This document shows, one piece after another, positions 42,406-54,612 of a DNA stretch of 64,000 bases. The position numbers and the translations under genes were made by a program. Under the pieces are notes generated by a model. That model was given only the letters and a program-made list of their open reading frames with translations, had not been told where the DNA came from and did no database searches. Positions within the stretch are counted from its first letter, which is position 1; each line of letters starts with the position of its first letter. The stretch is from Annona cherimola (taxonomy: Eukaryota > Streptophyta > Magnoliopsida > Magnoliales > Annonaceae), in assembly GCA_030490835.1 (NCBI GenBank), contig CM059975.1:6847579-6911578 (forward strand), given 5' to 3'.

Positions 42406-44970
42406 AAGTATTGTAAATTGATTTTTTTAAAGTGAACTAAGCGATACATTCGTTTAACCCGAGTTAACAAGATCATTCCTCATATATAATAAAGCATATA
42501 TATATATATAGCCTCCACTTCTATGTAACTAAGTTATATAGAAGCAAAACCATGTAACTCTTTTAAAATTTAAAATTCTGATCTTTGATAAAAAAAAATT
42601 CAATTTATTTATTATATTTAACATCATTTGTTTAATTAAGAAATCAGGTACCATCCAAATTAAATATATGCATGAGTCACATTTGCTCGAATATATATAT
42701 ATATATATTTATGTGTAAATTATAAAAAACGCTTAATTCCATTTACATATGTATTAGATTTAATTGAAATGATATTTTAAGTTGTTTAAATATTAAAAAT
42801 ACTATTTTAAAATTAATATTTTACTATTAAAATATTTTATTACGTTGATTTCACACATTTATAGATATATCAGTCCCATTTCTATAAAATTTCTTTCTAT
42901 GTAACCTTTACTATTTTTAATATCTTAAATTCTTAATGGTACTTCTATGAAATCTCTTTTCTTTTCCATGTAACCTTTACAATCTAAATTATCTTGATAG
43001 TTAATAAAAAATCTACTCAATCTATTATATTTAATATCATTTATAATATCTTGAGAACCCTTTCATTTGTCTAATATTACTATACATGAGTCATATTGAA
43101 AATCAATTAATTTAATATTAAACATTAATCTTAAAATTGTATTTTATCATTTAAACCACCTAAAATATTATTTATATGTGAACAAATAATTCGATAAAAT
43201 ATATTATATTTTAATATGTGTGTAAATGAATTTAAATATTTTTTCATAATTTACATATCAATATATATATCGATAAATGTGATCAAGATGAAACTTAGTC
43301 TCTTAGATAAATAAATAATTTTAAATATAATGAAGAAATTAAATTTTTATCATATCAAAATCCTAAATTTTGAAAGAATTATATAAGTCAGTTTCTTCTA
43401 CGCACGTACCAACGGCTCCGCCTATCTACATGCCTTTTCCGGTGCACGGCACTGAAAATCCATGGTCCGCAAAAGCACGATAGTGTGACTCCAATCTCCG
43501 CCCTTACGCAATCTGGATAATGAACGCGGAAATATTGTAGTTTTACCTAAATACCCTTGCTTTGTAAGAAAACGACAGCCTCCTTTTTTTTTTTTCTTTT
43601 ATAATAATATGAAAATGACCACATTGCTTTTGTGCCTGGACGAATAAGTTCCATTGATAGCCGAAATTTCTTTGACCATGTTCTCATGTGGGTTTTCATC
43701 TTTTGACGCAGAGATTCAAGTCCCAAGGTACAATTTTACTTGCATTGGCTAGCATTGCATCCTTTTAGAGCCGTCGTCTAACCAGAACTGAAGATGCGAA
43801 AATATAATAATAATTAAAACTATCCGCCACTGCAAGAATTGGCGGTACAGTCGTTGGTGCGTACGACTCGTGCGATTTGCCCAGTTCCGCAAGTACAGCG
43901 ACCAAGTTTTTTTCTCGTCTGCAAAATTTCCGAATGTCAGAATAGTAATTTTAAGTTGTAAAAAATATTTTGCACGACGGCCTTTTCAATTCCCCCCACA
44001 ATGATTTATTATTTCCGAGGCAAAATGATTAACTCAACCTTTATAAAGTCTATCATTGGAGAGAAAATGGTACTCCACATCGGATATGACCTTTGATCAT
44101 CAATATCCAATCAAGCATAATCAAAAGATTTTTGGGCCTTATTATTATTTTTAAGCCTAAAGACACATTATTTTTCATGTACGACATTATTAGATGAGCT
44201 AATTCAGACAATCATCACGATCAGCTAATCCAATCCGTCGAACGTTAGCCCTCTTCCCTTCCCCACCCATAGCATTGTTTATGTGATCAACGGTCAGTCT
44301 AGATGACGACGAGAGGAACATTTTCCACACATAGATTGCGGCATGCTCGATTTGCCGCGGTCCTCGAGTTTTTAACAAGGCCAACTCCAGTCCATCGAGC
44401 ACCTATGCCGTTTTTCATGCAATTCGCAAGCTTGACAGTTTTCACCTGTCGCCGCCGTTCATTGCTTCAAAACATGAAATGAGGGGAAAAAAAAATGAAG
44501 TAAAAATCATTTTATTAATGGGGTAAGATTATTTTTTATTGTCACGCTTCCTATCAGTGTTTGACTCCCCACAACTCGGGAGTATGACATTTCTCTCTTC
44601 AAGTTTTATCTATCATGTAAAATAGATGGAAGCATGTTGTCTCACCACATAATAAATGTGAACTTATTGTCTTCCTTGAATTTGAATGCAATATCTGAAA
44701 TTAGTTATAGAGGTGTCTTTGTAAAAATGAAAAGTGGTTAGGGTGCCTTCTGTTCAAAAGTTAGAGCACACGAGAAAAATTGCATAGGAAAAATTCCTAC
44801 AAATTCTGCGATTGGCTCTGAAGAAACATCTTTCATAGCCAATTTACAAGGGCTAATGCTAATGGGCTGTTGCCTTATACGTCAAGCGCGAAGGCATTGT
44901 TGCCAGATACCTTGGGTTCAAAACCTATCTAGGGCAAGTTGTACCATGTATCCTTCTAGTAATGGAGAAA

Positions 44971-45283
44971 GTAATTTGCAAATATACTTACTTAGTTTTG
45001 GCTATAACTGCAAATATACTCATATCGTTACCGCACCATCACAGCGTGGTTATATTTACAAAGATATGCAAATTATATTAGTATATTTGCAATTTTAAAA
45101 TTTAAATAGGAATATTTAATTTTTTTAAATATACTCATGAAGTTTCCAAACCATTACAATTATACTCACGTCATAATAGTGCAGTAACGACATCATAATG
45201 ATATAAGCATATTTACAATTAAGGTCATACTGTGTGGGATAATTTGCAATTTCTAAAACTACGTGGGTATATTTGCAAATTAT
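44971..45283. repeat. Foldback element (family B)
   Basis: Starts GTAATTTGCAAATATACTTA and ends GGGTATATTTGCAAATTAT, with internal ATATTTGCA-type motifs on both strands. It matches the organisation of 21414-21809, including the shared internal GTTACCGCACCATCAC-like and CATAATGATATAAGCATATT-like segments. Confidence 0.6.
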
Positions 45284-45448
45284 CTAGGTATTATAGTTGT
45301 CTCATCTGAGTGTGAAGGTATTTACAAGATATCTTTCCAATTGTGAGAGTTGTAAAAAAATTTAGTTTGTAACATTAGGTGTCACAGTATGTATAATACT
45401 AATAAAAAAGAATATGACTAGTGCAGTGATCGAAGGCATTGCCAATAT

Positions 45449-45756
45449 ATTTTTTTTTATTAGTATATAATTACATGTATCTCAACACATATTATACTTG
45501 AAGATCTGAGACATTTTTACAAATCTGGGGACACATAACATCCCAACAAATCTGGGGACACACATAACATCCCAAAGAAATCTGGAAGACACAGCTTCCA
45601 ACAGCCACCTGAGAGACCACCTGCTCTCACACCTCTTCTACCCATGAGACAACCTGCTCCCACTCCAATTTATTTGGGACTGAAATCCCGAATGGGATTC
45701 GATCCCGCGCCAACCGCAGAACGCCGTTCTGCGCCGCTGTTGACGACTCGGTTGGT
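45449..45756 (-). mobile_element. SINE-like retroposed element
   Basis: A 308-bp insert flanked by the perfect 16-bp duplication AAGGCATTGCCAATAT (45433-45448 and 45757-45772). A T-rich run directly after the left duplication is the poly(A) tail of a minus-strand element. About 50-60 bases from its 5' end (45756) is a B-box-like GGGATCGAATCCC (45706-45694). The A box is weak. The element also contains a short direct repeat (ATCTGGGGACACA, twice). Long duplication, tail and B box support a SINE; it is a different family from the one at 3452. Confidence 0.65.
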
Positions 45757-45772
45757 AAGGCATTGCCAATAT

Positions 45773-47974
45773 TTGTAGTAGTTCGGGTATCAAATTCTGG
45801 TTATGCAATTTGGGGGCTTTTTCTTTCCTTTCATATTTTGAGAGCTCTGGGTCTCTTTTTGGAAAAAATTATAAGACTCTCTCATAGCCCGATTGTAATA
45901 TAAATTGAGACATAATGTAATTATAAAATAATTAAAAATATAAAAATAAAAGAATTGGAAGGGCTAATAAATGGCGAGGCAGGGCCGTGGTTGTGGGGTC
46001 CTCCAGGCAGCTATTTCAAGCAAGCTACAGCTCGCTTTCGAGCCGACGCTGCTTTTCCTTGCATCGTTGATGTCAATCATCGAGTTTGTTTCTGCTACCC
46101 ATTTGTTGCAAAATCTGCCTGCTTTAATACCAGATAATAATTCAATACAGTTCAATCACTGTATATATGGTTTATCTTATTAGATAAGGGAAAGAATTCT
46201 AAGTTAAATGTCTCATTTGCAAAAACGATTACTTTACAACATACGTAGAACATACGACCTGCATTTTCAATCCGCATCAATAATTTAAACATAACCCGAT
46301 GTCAAACACAAACTTGACACATTTTCTAAATATTAGGGTTAGTATTGATTGGATAAGAAAATGAAATTTCGTTGAACAGACTCGGTATTGACCTGAGGGG
46401 ATTGTTTTATCTATCGTCTTTGAATGGTTGTATGCGAATTCCCACGTCAGGCAGCGTCCGCTGAAACCGTAAAATGTCCAGCCATCAGTCGCCATTGGAT
46501 TTGTGTCCCCCAAGATGCCCGTCCAATGACAACCGTCCATTTGGAATATGAAACTCGCGGATGCAGAAATTCCAAGAAAGAGCAACGGGAAGTTATGGAA
46601 ACGGGGACGCTTATCGATCCTCCGTTTCTTTTCCGTTTCTGGCACATGCAGCTGTGCGAGATTCTTCTTCCCACCTCCGCTCGATCGCCTTGCACCAAAC
46701 GAGGGCCGCTCGTGGCGAATCGATGCCCATGCCTGGAGGCGGCCCCGGGCCCCCGGCTGGTCTGGTTCCCCGACGCCAGCATGGCCCCCAACTTCTATAT
46801 AATTACGGAAGTGCCACCAAGTCTTCTGACCTGAATTTCAAAATTATCCAAATATTTTCACGAGATTATCTTGAATGACAATGTATGCATTTAATAACTT
46901 AGAATTTATGAGATCTATTCAATATTTTAATCTTCAAAAAATAAACAAGCTTAATAATTTTAACTACTTAATTCATCCATGTAAAATTATCTTAGTTATG
47001 GAAGTTTACCTACTTACTGGGACTTGATTAATAATCTCACAAATTAAACAAGCCCTACCTCAAGCATAAAAGTTTATTTGCTAGTGCCACATCTACCTAA
47101 AGGCATTTTAAATTTTAGAAATAACACTCAGAATCGAAGAAAAACAAGTTAAAGGAGATTAGTAAGGCAGAGATATGTAGGAGAAAACAAATATTTGCAG
47201 TAATAAGATTATAATAAAAAAAGGGTCAAAGAAGAGACAGAAGGAAATTGCTCACTTGCTGTTGACGTTACTAAAGAGAGAATGATCCATTCGAACTTTA
47301 CAAATGCGTTGCTTAATTAAAAAAAAGGTGCATTTGGGGCCCTGGCTTTGGTAATATGAATGCCTTCCAACAAGCCATTGTGGATGAGAAGTTGAGATCT
47401 ACTGCAACATGATCCAAAATGTTGTTGGTTGTGGCACTGATTGTCACATCATTTTCATGTACCAAACAACAAAGGTTAATGAGACATCATATGCATAATC
47501 AACATCATAATACTTTTCGTTGTGGAGAGGCCTTGGTTTTAATCAAAGTTGGGTTTCTATCATTGCTCTCCAAATAAGAAGTCCAAATGTTTTTTTCTCT
47601 TTTTTCATGCAAACTCCAGGAATTTTGGTTGTGGAGCTAATAATTCGAAATGGGAGAGAACTTCGCAGTCCTTCTTATGTCTATCGCTTGAAGAATATGC
47701 TTCAATTATTTGCAAGAAAAATGAGAAGTGCAATAATTCGGAGTTAATTAGAAGGAACATATCCGAAGTAACTTGTCCTATTCTATTCATTATGTTGTTC
47801 CTCTCGGATAGTACTTGATGATGCTCATCTCATTGGTTGGCTGAGATGAGAGGAAGAGTTCCCCAATTACTCACCAAGAAAAAAGGTAGAAAAAGAAAAA
47901 AAGAGAAAATATTATGCAAGATAATAAGAACATAATGATTAAAAATATTATCATATAAAAAACGAAAATTTTTA

Positions 47975-48010
<36 letters not shown>

Positions 48011-49721
48011 GTGAATTGAGTACCAAATCCCTCGAGCCTCGACTCAGTGGTGAAGCAAGCTAGGCGTGGGTGTGACTGTCAAAGAGGTGGCAGGGAGGTG
48101 GAACGGAATGAGTGGCATCAATGCGGGCAGTTCGGTAAAAGCAGTTAATTGGTGGGGCTATTTTTGGACACTGGCAAACTTTATTTTGTTAGAGTCGAGT
48201 ATAGAAAACAAGATGTGGTTGGTGACTGTAATTGTGGGAGGATACATGGACCATGTGCAGGCATGTGGGCGTCTAATCCCACTTAATTATTTTGTGCTTC
48301 TTGTGGCCCCCACTCCCCACTTTCTCTTTAAAGGCACATATCCTTCCACTGCTGCTCCGCCTGTGCACTGATACGCTGCCCGCTACAAACCCACGTCGCC
48401 CAAGTCAAGAATCAGCTAAAAGGATTTTTGGATATTAAAAAAAAAAAATAGCTTAATCTCTTTCTTTTATATAAAATATTTTTAAAATCAGATTTAAATG
48501 ATTGATAAATGTGTTTGGGGAAGGGTGTTTAAGTTTGGATGGAGGGACGGACAGATGAAAGGATGATGTGGACAGTCTGAATTTACAAGAAGGGATTTCA
48601 TTTTCAATGGCTCAGCCAAGTCCAATGCATCTTTCATGCCACCTCATTCCACCAACGTGGAAGGTAGCTGTGGACCATCCAACTAGCGCAACGTATCAGA
48701 GATTGGACCACGCGCACAGTATCCACCGTTCGTTAGCAAAAGGTCAACCAAACGGCATTGTCAGCCGTAGGGCCGTCTCCCACCAACATGGGCCCAGCGT
48801 GTGGACTCAGCCACACTGCACGGTTGTTGAGTGCCGTGGGTTTTGGACGTAGATGTTGAAATCATGGCTCACAAAACGTGCACCTAGTAGACAGATTGCT
48901 GAAAAAATAATAAAGATGGACACTGAGGAGTACCATACTAATTCAATAAATAAATGGTAGAAGGGAGTTAAAAATGCAACAAAGGCAAAACGGTACAGCT
49001 GGCTTTCCAATTGCAGCCTACTCACTCAGTCAATGGATCTGTCTGAATTTCATTGCTGGATCATCGCGCGATCTACCATCTTCAAGGACAAGAGTCGCCA
49101 GATAGTTTTATTAATGGTAAGTGTTTGGACGAAATGAATTCCTTGGCTTACTACCATGGCTTATTTCTTTAAGAAACGCCGTTTGGTAGACCGCGTGAAG
49201 AAAACCGGCAAGTTCGGGTACACCTGGAAGTTCATGTCTCTCGCTGGATTAGTGAAAGAAAATGGGGCTCACGCCCTGCCAAAAAGATTAAAATCAGCAA
49301 CTCGTGGAGTCCACTTCCGCCCATGGCCGGCTCACGGGATTCATTTCGGTAGTATCGAAGCTGCTTTATTATTATTATTACTACGACTACTATTATTATT
49401 TACCAAACTTTCTTGCCGGCCCAACTGATTTGTACTTTAGATCGGGTTGGGAGATTACCCAATTTAAAATATTCCTAATTTGACTAAATTAACACTTGCG
49501 TCTCTCTCTTTATCTCTCTCTTTTTTTCATTTTAGTGTTCGGAACAAATCTTTAAAATTGTTATGCTGGGTTAACGCAGTTTTCATTTAAAATGAATAAA
49601 ATAAATAATCCAAGTCGTGGGTGCTATGTAATATTTTATTGATGTATATTGATGGGACGCTACCATTTCCCTTTTGGAATTCCATGCTTGGATACCGTGC
49701 ACCATTTGTGTTTTCTCCGTG
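45773..49721. other. Gene-poor stretch, no supported gene
   Basis: Several short ORFs (for example 45971-46183, 46424-46834, 48066-48371, 49156-49428) have no recognisable domain, homologue or splice context. A TAA microsatellite lies at about 47982-48008. GC-richer parts at 46400-46800 and 48550-48850 may be old genic or regulatory DNA, but nothing specific can be shown. Confidence 0.45.
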
Positions 49722-50143
49722 CGTGAGAACAGTGTTTTAAAAACCGGACCGGACCGTCCGGTCCGACCGTGAACCGGTCGTTTAACGGTTCGGTTCAGCT
49801 ACGGTTCTTCAGTTTTGACGAAAACCGTTCGAACCGTGTGAACCGGCCGTAAAAACCGGTCCGACCGCGGCTCGGTTCGCATCTTTTTTTTTTATTTAAA
49901 AATTAAAAAAATAAAATAAAATGTCGCATTTGACATTTCATTTCGTTCGCGAATCGCGACTTCGCGCCCGCTGCTCCTCCCCTCTTCTTCCTTCCTCGCC
50001 GAGCTAGGGTTCACCCACCATCGCCGTCGGCCACCTGCTGCAGCGGATTCAGGTCGTAGTCTGCCGGAATCGACGTCCGGCAACCGTCGCAGTGCCTGGT
50101 CTTCGTCATCGGCTCCGGCAGCAAACATAGATGCCCATTTTCG

Positions 50144-50345
50144 TCGTAGGCTCGGTTCCGGCAGCGTCGTAGCAGGCTAGCAGCATCGGTTCCGGCAGCG
50201 TCGTAGCAGCATCGGTTCCGGCAGCGTCATTGCCATTGCTGGTGCTCCCTTCACGGTTCCGGCAGCGTCATTGCCATTGCTAGTGCTCCCTTCACGGTTC
50301 CGGCAGCATCGGTTCCAGCAGCATCGGTTCCGGCAGCGTCATCGG
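50144..50345. repeat. GC-rich minisatellite in the hAT leader
   Basis: Irregular tandem units built on GGTTCCGGCAGCGTC, with fillers GTAGCAGCATC and ATTGCCATTGCTGGTGCTCC; at least seven occurrences. It lies in the region upstream of the transposase coding exon and is far more GC-rich than the rest of the element. Confidence 0.75.
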
Positions 50346-50457
50346 CTCCAAAATCGATTTCGTACGCCCTCTCCTCTCCCGCCCAAAATCCTGCTGTCGC
50401 CGTCGACTCTCCTGTCCTGCCAGAGCTCTCCATCGCCATTGCTGGTGCTCCTTCACG

Positions 50458-51221
50458 GTAGTCCCTTCTCTCTCCTTTCTCTTTTTCTTGAGAACTTCCT
50501 CTCTATCCTGTCGGTTCGAATGGAATTTTAGAATCAATTCTGCTTTGGATTCGTGCGGAACTTCTATGCTCTTCCATGGGGCACCAGTGACGTCCTTTCT
50601 GCAATCAGGTTCTCTTACGGTCTTACCAACCCTTCCATTTATATACTTCAATGCTTCTGTTTGAACCACCTAAACCATGTTGACAGGATAAGAAAAGCCA
50701 ATAGATTTCTTCCTGCATTTTCATAGCAATCAGAACTCTTTTACCAACTTCATTTTAGTTAGTAGATTTGGAATTGAGTTATTTGTTGTGGTGGTTATTG
50801 TTGTCAATCTTGATAGATTTTTGCACTCTATGATTCTGTTCAATTGCACTTGAGGGCCGATATTATTTCTGTCGCTAGATTCTCTTCTTAATAATGCTAC
50901 CAAATCTTGTATGGGACAGAGGGTTCCTTCTAGATTGATTATCTAATTAAAAAGAACTTATTCACTAAAAAAGAGCCCGCACATTGAAATAGACAATGTC
51001 GTCAGATTCTATGTCAAGATGCATCCAGATTCAATGTTAATTATATTCCCTGTTCTTACTTCCATAAAAACAGAATTTATACAATATTCAATTGTTTTAA
51101 TACTCTTCCATCATTTTTCCTCTCCGCATGATACGCAGTGATTATTTAGAATTTTTGTTTAGATATTTTAATTATAAGATGTGCATGCATGCTAAAATGT
51201 TGTTTATAATTTGACTTGTAG
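50458..51221 (+). other. Inferred 5' UTR intron of the hAT transposase gene
   Basis: A donor-like CACG/GTAGTCC near 50458 and an acceptor-like TTTGACTTGTAG ending at 51221, just before the ATG at 51240, bound an AT-rich stretch that separates the GC-rich leader from the coding exon. The borders are inferred by pattern only. Confidence 0.35.
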
Positions 51222-51239
51222 AGTTGTAGGTTTACAAAA

Positions 51240-53607
51240 ATGTCAGAATCCCAATCAAATCCCTCACCTACTGAGCCAGCGAGTGCCCCAAATATGAATA
51301 GTAGTTCTGCATCAGTTGCTATTGAATCTCGTGCACTAAGAGGTAGAAATGATATAGGTTGGAATCACGTAACGGAGGTTGGAAAAGGAAAGTTTAAATG
51401 TTTATATTGTGGGAGAGTATTTAGTGGGGGAGGAATTCACCGTATGAAAAAACACCTAGCGAAGGTAAAAGGTGATGTATCAGTTTGCAAGGAGGTGTCG
51501 TACCATATACAACAACAGATAAAAATGGATTTAGATGGCATTACTTCTCAAAAAAGTCATAAGCAACCTTTTAGTGCCACGGAAGAGAGTTCATTTGTAT
51601 CATTACATACTACTGATGAAGAAGTTGAGGAGGTAAGAGAAGTTAATCAAAATGCAACAAAGAAATTGAAAGGGATTTCAAAGTTCTTTCCAGTGACTAT
51701 TGGTCGATGGTTTTTCCATTCTTGCATCCCTTTCAATGCAGTGAATTCTCCATATTTTCAAGAGATGGTAGACAACATTATTACCATTGGTCGTGGATTT
51801 AGAGTTCCTACATATCATGATATGCGTGGTTTTATTTTGAAAAAAAATTATCAGGAGATTCAACAGGTTGTCAATTCCTATAAAGAAAAATGGAAAGAAT
51901 ATGGATGCACCATTATGGCTGATGGTTGGACAGATCAAAAGAAAAGAACTTTGATTAATTTTCTTGTTTATTGTTCTAAAGGTACAATTTTTCTTAAATC
52001 TGTTGATGCATCTACAGAGATAAAAACTGCAAATATGTTGTGTGATCTGTTTAAAAAAGTTATAGAAGAAGTGGGTTCGGAGCATGTTGTTCAATTGATA
52101 ACTGATAATGCATCAAATTATAAGTTGGCTGGAGAAATGTTGAAATACACGTATCCACATATTGTTTGGACACCATGTGCAGCACACTGCTTGGATTTAA
52201 TGTTGGAAGATATTGGAAAAATTGATATTGTAAGTACGGTGATTGATGATGCTCGTTCCATTTCTACCTTTATATACAACAACAGTTTTGCACTTGCATT
52301 GATGAGAAAATACACAGATGGAAAGGAGTTAATTCGGCCCGCAATGACGCGGTTTGCAACTCACTTTCTGGCAATTCAAAGTCTCTTGACATGCAAAGAT
52401 AAATTAAGATCCATGGTTGTTAGTAAGGAATGGGATGATAGAAAGTGGGGTCGTAATCAAAAGGTGAAGACAATAACCGATCTAATACTTTGTTCTGCAT
52501 TTTGGGAGCGATGTGAGATTATTGTATCAGCATTTGAGCCACTTGTTCGTGTACTACGATTAGTTGATAGTGATGAAAGACCTTCAATGGGATATATTTT
52601 TGAAAGCATGCGAAGGGCAAAGAAAGCAATAGAGAAAACTTTCAAAAAAATCAATATGGATTGTAGTCAAGTGCTCAACATCATTGATACCCGTTGGGAA
52701 AATCAACTTCGCCGTCCTCTTCATCTAGCAGGGTTTTATTTCAATCCAATGTTTTTCTATCATGCTGATCGGGAGACTAAGTTTCATACATGGTCTGGAG
52801 TACTTGAAGTGATTGAAAGATTAAATCGTGACGACATGGAAGCACAAGTTAGTATCAGTGAAGATGCAAAATTATATCGAGATGCTGTAGGAGACTTTGG
52901 GAGGCCAGCGGCTATAGCAGCACGTTATACTTTGGATCCAGGTAATCTAAATTTAGATTGTAATATTTCTTTTTTGAAATTTTAACTACATTACTTTTCT
53001 ATATGATATTGCAGCTCTTTGGTGGGAGTCCTATGGGTGCAGTGCTCCAAAATTGCAAGCTGTTGCTATTAAAGTCTTGAGCCAAACTTGTAGCTCATCT
53101 GGTTGCGAGCGAAATTGGTCTGTATTTGAACGTATACACACAAAAAAGAGGAACAGATTGGAGCATGGAAGATTGAATGATCTTGTTTATGTTCAATATA
53201 ATTTACGTTTGCTTGAGAGGTATGATTAAATTCAATGTGTTTTTTGATTAATTTATTTTTTATATGTTCTCTTTAACTTCTATTCTCATTATGTAGGAAG
53301 AAAAAAAGGAAAGTTGGCTTTGATCCTATATCTTTAGATAACATAGACATTTTGGAAGATTGGACCGTGGAGTCTGAAGACTCTGAAGATTTATTTACTG
53401 AAGAAGATGTTGAGACTTGGATGCAAATGGACCAACCACAAGCTGCAATTGCTACAACAGGAGTTGAAGATTTTGGTAATATTTTATAAACTTCTTTTCT
53501 AATTATTTTTTTTACTTTCATAATAATCTATTTCGAAGACTAATATTTGATTTTAATATCCATTAATAGGGTCAATGCTAATCCAAGAAGATCAGGAACA
53601 AAATTGA
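51240..53607 (+). CDS. hAT transposase (BED finger, DUF659, hATC dimerisation)
   Basis: Exons 51240-52941, 53015-53219, 53297-53475 and 53570-53607 join in frame with GT-AG borders to 707 residues. A BED zinc finger lies at about residues 40-90 (Cys54, Cys57, His67, His72) and would bind the element's ends. The RNase H-like catalytic core follows. MADGWTD (Asp228) and ITDNASNYKLAG (Asp289) hold the first two acidic residues. The TPCAAHCLDL block (Cys313, His316) is the CxxH motif of the superfamily. The hATC region starts at ALWWESYG (568) and contains SSSGCERNWS, where Glu599 occupies the usual third acidic position. The tail is acidic. The ATG is the first in frame after the inferred leader intron. 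All expected motifs are present, so activity is plausible. A domesticated function is unlikely because the gene sits between matching transposon ends. Confidence 0.94.
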
Positions 53608-54354
53608 GAAAGTTGAAGAAATTCATGAAGATGCATTTGTGGAGATGCTTCTTTTTTGGATATTTTGAAGATATCAGTTGTGTTTTGTACTCACTTTAAA
53701 CCAAAATCGTAGTTAAACTTTGCTCAAAATTGAATGTTGATGACCAATTTGAACATTTTCAATTACAGTACAATTTTAAATGTTTTTTCTTATTTTTAGG
53801 TGGTTAATTTCTTCAAGTAAAGTAAATTTAATTTTTTCTAAATATCTTATATTTTTCCATTCATATTTGAAATTTCATTGCAAATGATCTGATTAATCAT
53901 ATAGGAACAAAAAAAGCTATTTCAGGTTAGTGTATTCTTTTTTTATTTGCATAATAATTTTAATTTGATGTACTTGAATGTATTGTTGATGACAAGTGTA
54001 ATTTTTATATTACATAATATTTATATATTTAATTTAATTTTAAAATAATTAAAATAAATTAAATATAATTATTACATCATAATTATGCCATGCTGACGTC
54101 ACGGTTCAAAACGGTTCGAACCGCGGTTGAACCGGTTGGACCTGAACCGGACATAAAAACGGTTCACTTCCCGGTTCGGTTTTTAAAACATTGCGTGAGA
54201 AGATGGGCGTCTGATAAAATGCTGACATACAATGCCATCCTTCCGTTGCATTTGGATTCGAAATGGTGTTCCAGTAGAGCAATTCGACTTCTCCACTATG
54301 CTAGCCATGTACTTCAACGCTCTTCCCAATCTAAAATAATGAATTGAGTATGCA

Positions 54355-54612
54355 TTCGGAAAATGATAAAAATTTTAGACAGTTTTTTTTTGATAAAAAT
54401 TTTTCAAATAAGAAAAAATAATGTAACATGATAGGAATAATAATGATAAATAAAAATAATAAAGTTAAAATATATAAATTAGTTATATGAATAGTTGTGT
54501 AAAAAGAATTAAAAAGTAAAATAGTTGCATGAGAATATGTAAAAAAAAAAAAAATTTAAAAATAAGATAATTATAGAGAATGAAATGTTTTTGTATTGCC
54601 GAAAATGTCCTG
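54355..54612. mobile_element. Degenerate family A MITE
   Basis: Interior motifs AATAATGATAAATAAAAATA, AAAGTTAAAATATATAAATT and AATTATAGAGAATGAAA match family A. The ends (CATTCGGAAAATG and TTGCCGAAAATGTCC) are too decayed to define a target duplication. Confidence 0.5.

Larger units (their letters stand above)
40050..44970. other. AT-rich gene-free block
   Basis: No supportable gene on either strand. The block holds foldback elements and a 90-bp duplication (listed separately) and further copies of an AT-rich repeat (family D, about 42600-42890 and 42960-43260). A less AT-rich stretch at 43400-44450 has no recognisable coding or RNA content. Confidence 0.5.
49730..54193 (+). mobile_element. 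Complete hAT DNA transposon (4464 bp)
   Basis: The ends are inverted: CAGTGTTTTAAAAACCGGAC on the left, and the right end read on the minus strand is CAATGTTTTAAAAACCGAAC. The flanks carry the identical 8-bp duplication CGTGAGAA (49722-49729 and 54194-54201), the hallmark of hAT insertion. Both subterminal regions (49740-49880 and 54095-54180) are crowded with GAACCG/CGGTTC motifs, the expected transposase-binding arrays. The single gene inside encodes a full hAT transposase without stops or frameshifts. Perfect flanking duplication and an open gene suggest a recent insertion by a possibly autonomous element. Confidence 0.95.

Noticed and set aside
44870..44960. GGGTTCAAAACC near 44928 as the B box of another SINE
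   Set aside because: No convincing A box, tail or target duplication was found.
45694..45706. GGGATTCGATCCC as the T-arm of a tRNA gene
   Set aside because: No acceptor, D or anticodon stems can be built around it. It is explained better as the B box of the SINE-like element.
46277..46834. GC-richer stretch with ORFs on both strands
   Set aside because: Competing frames on both strands, no domain and no splice context. A TATA-like sequence near 46795 has no gene after it.
49156..49428. 90-codon ORF with a good ATG context
   Set aside because: The C-terminal half is a Leu run from a trinucleotide-type repeat; no domain, no partner exons.
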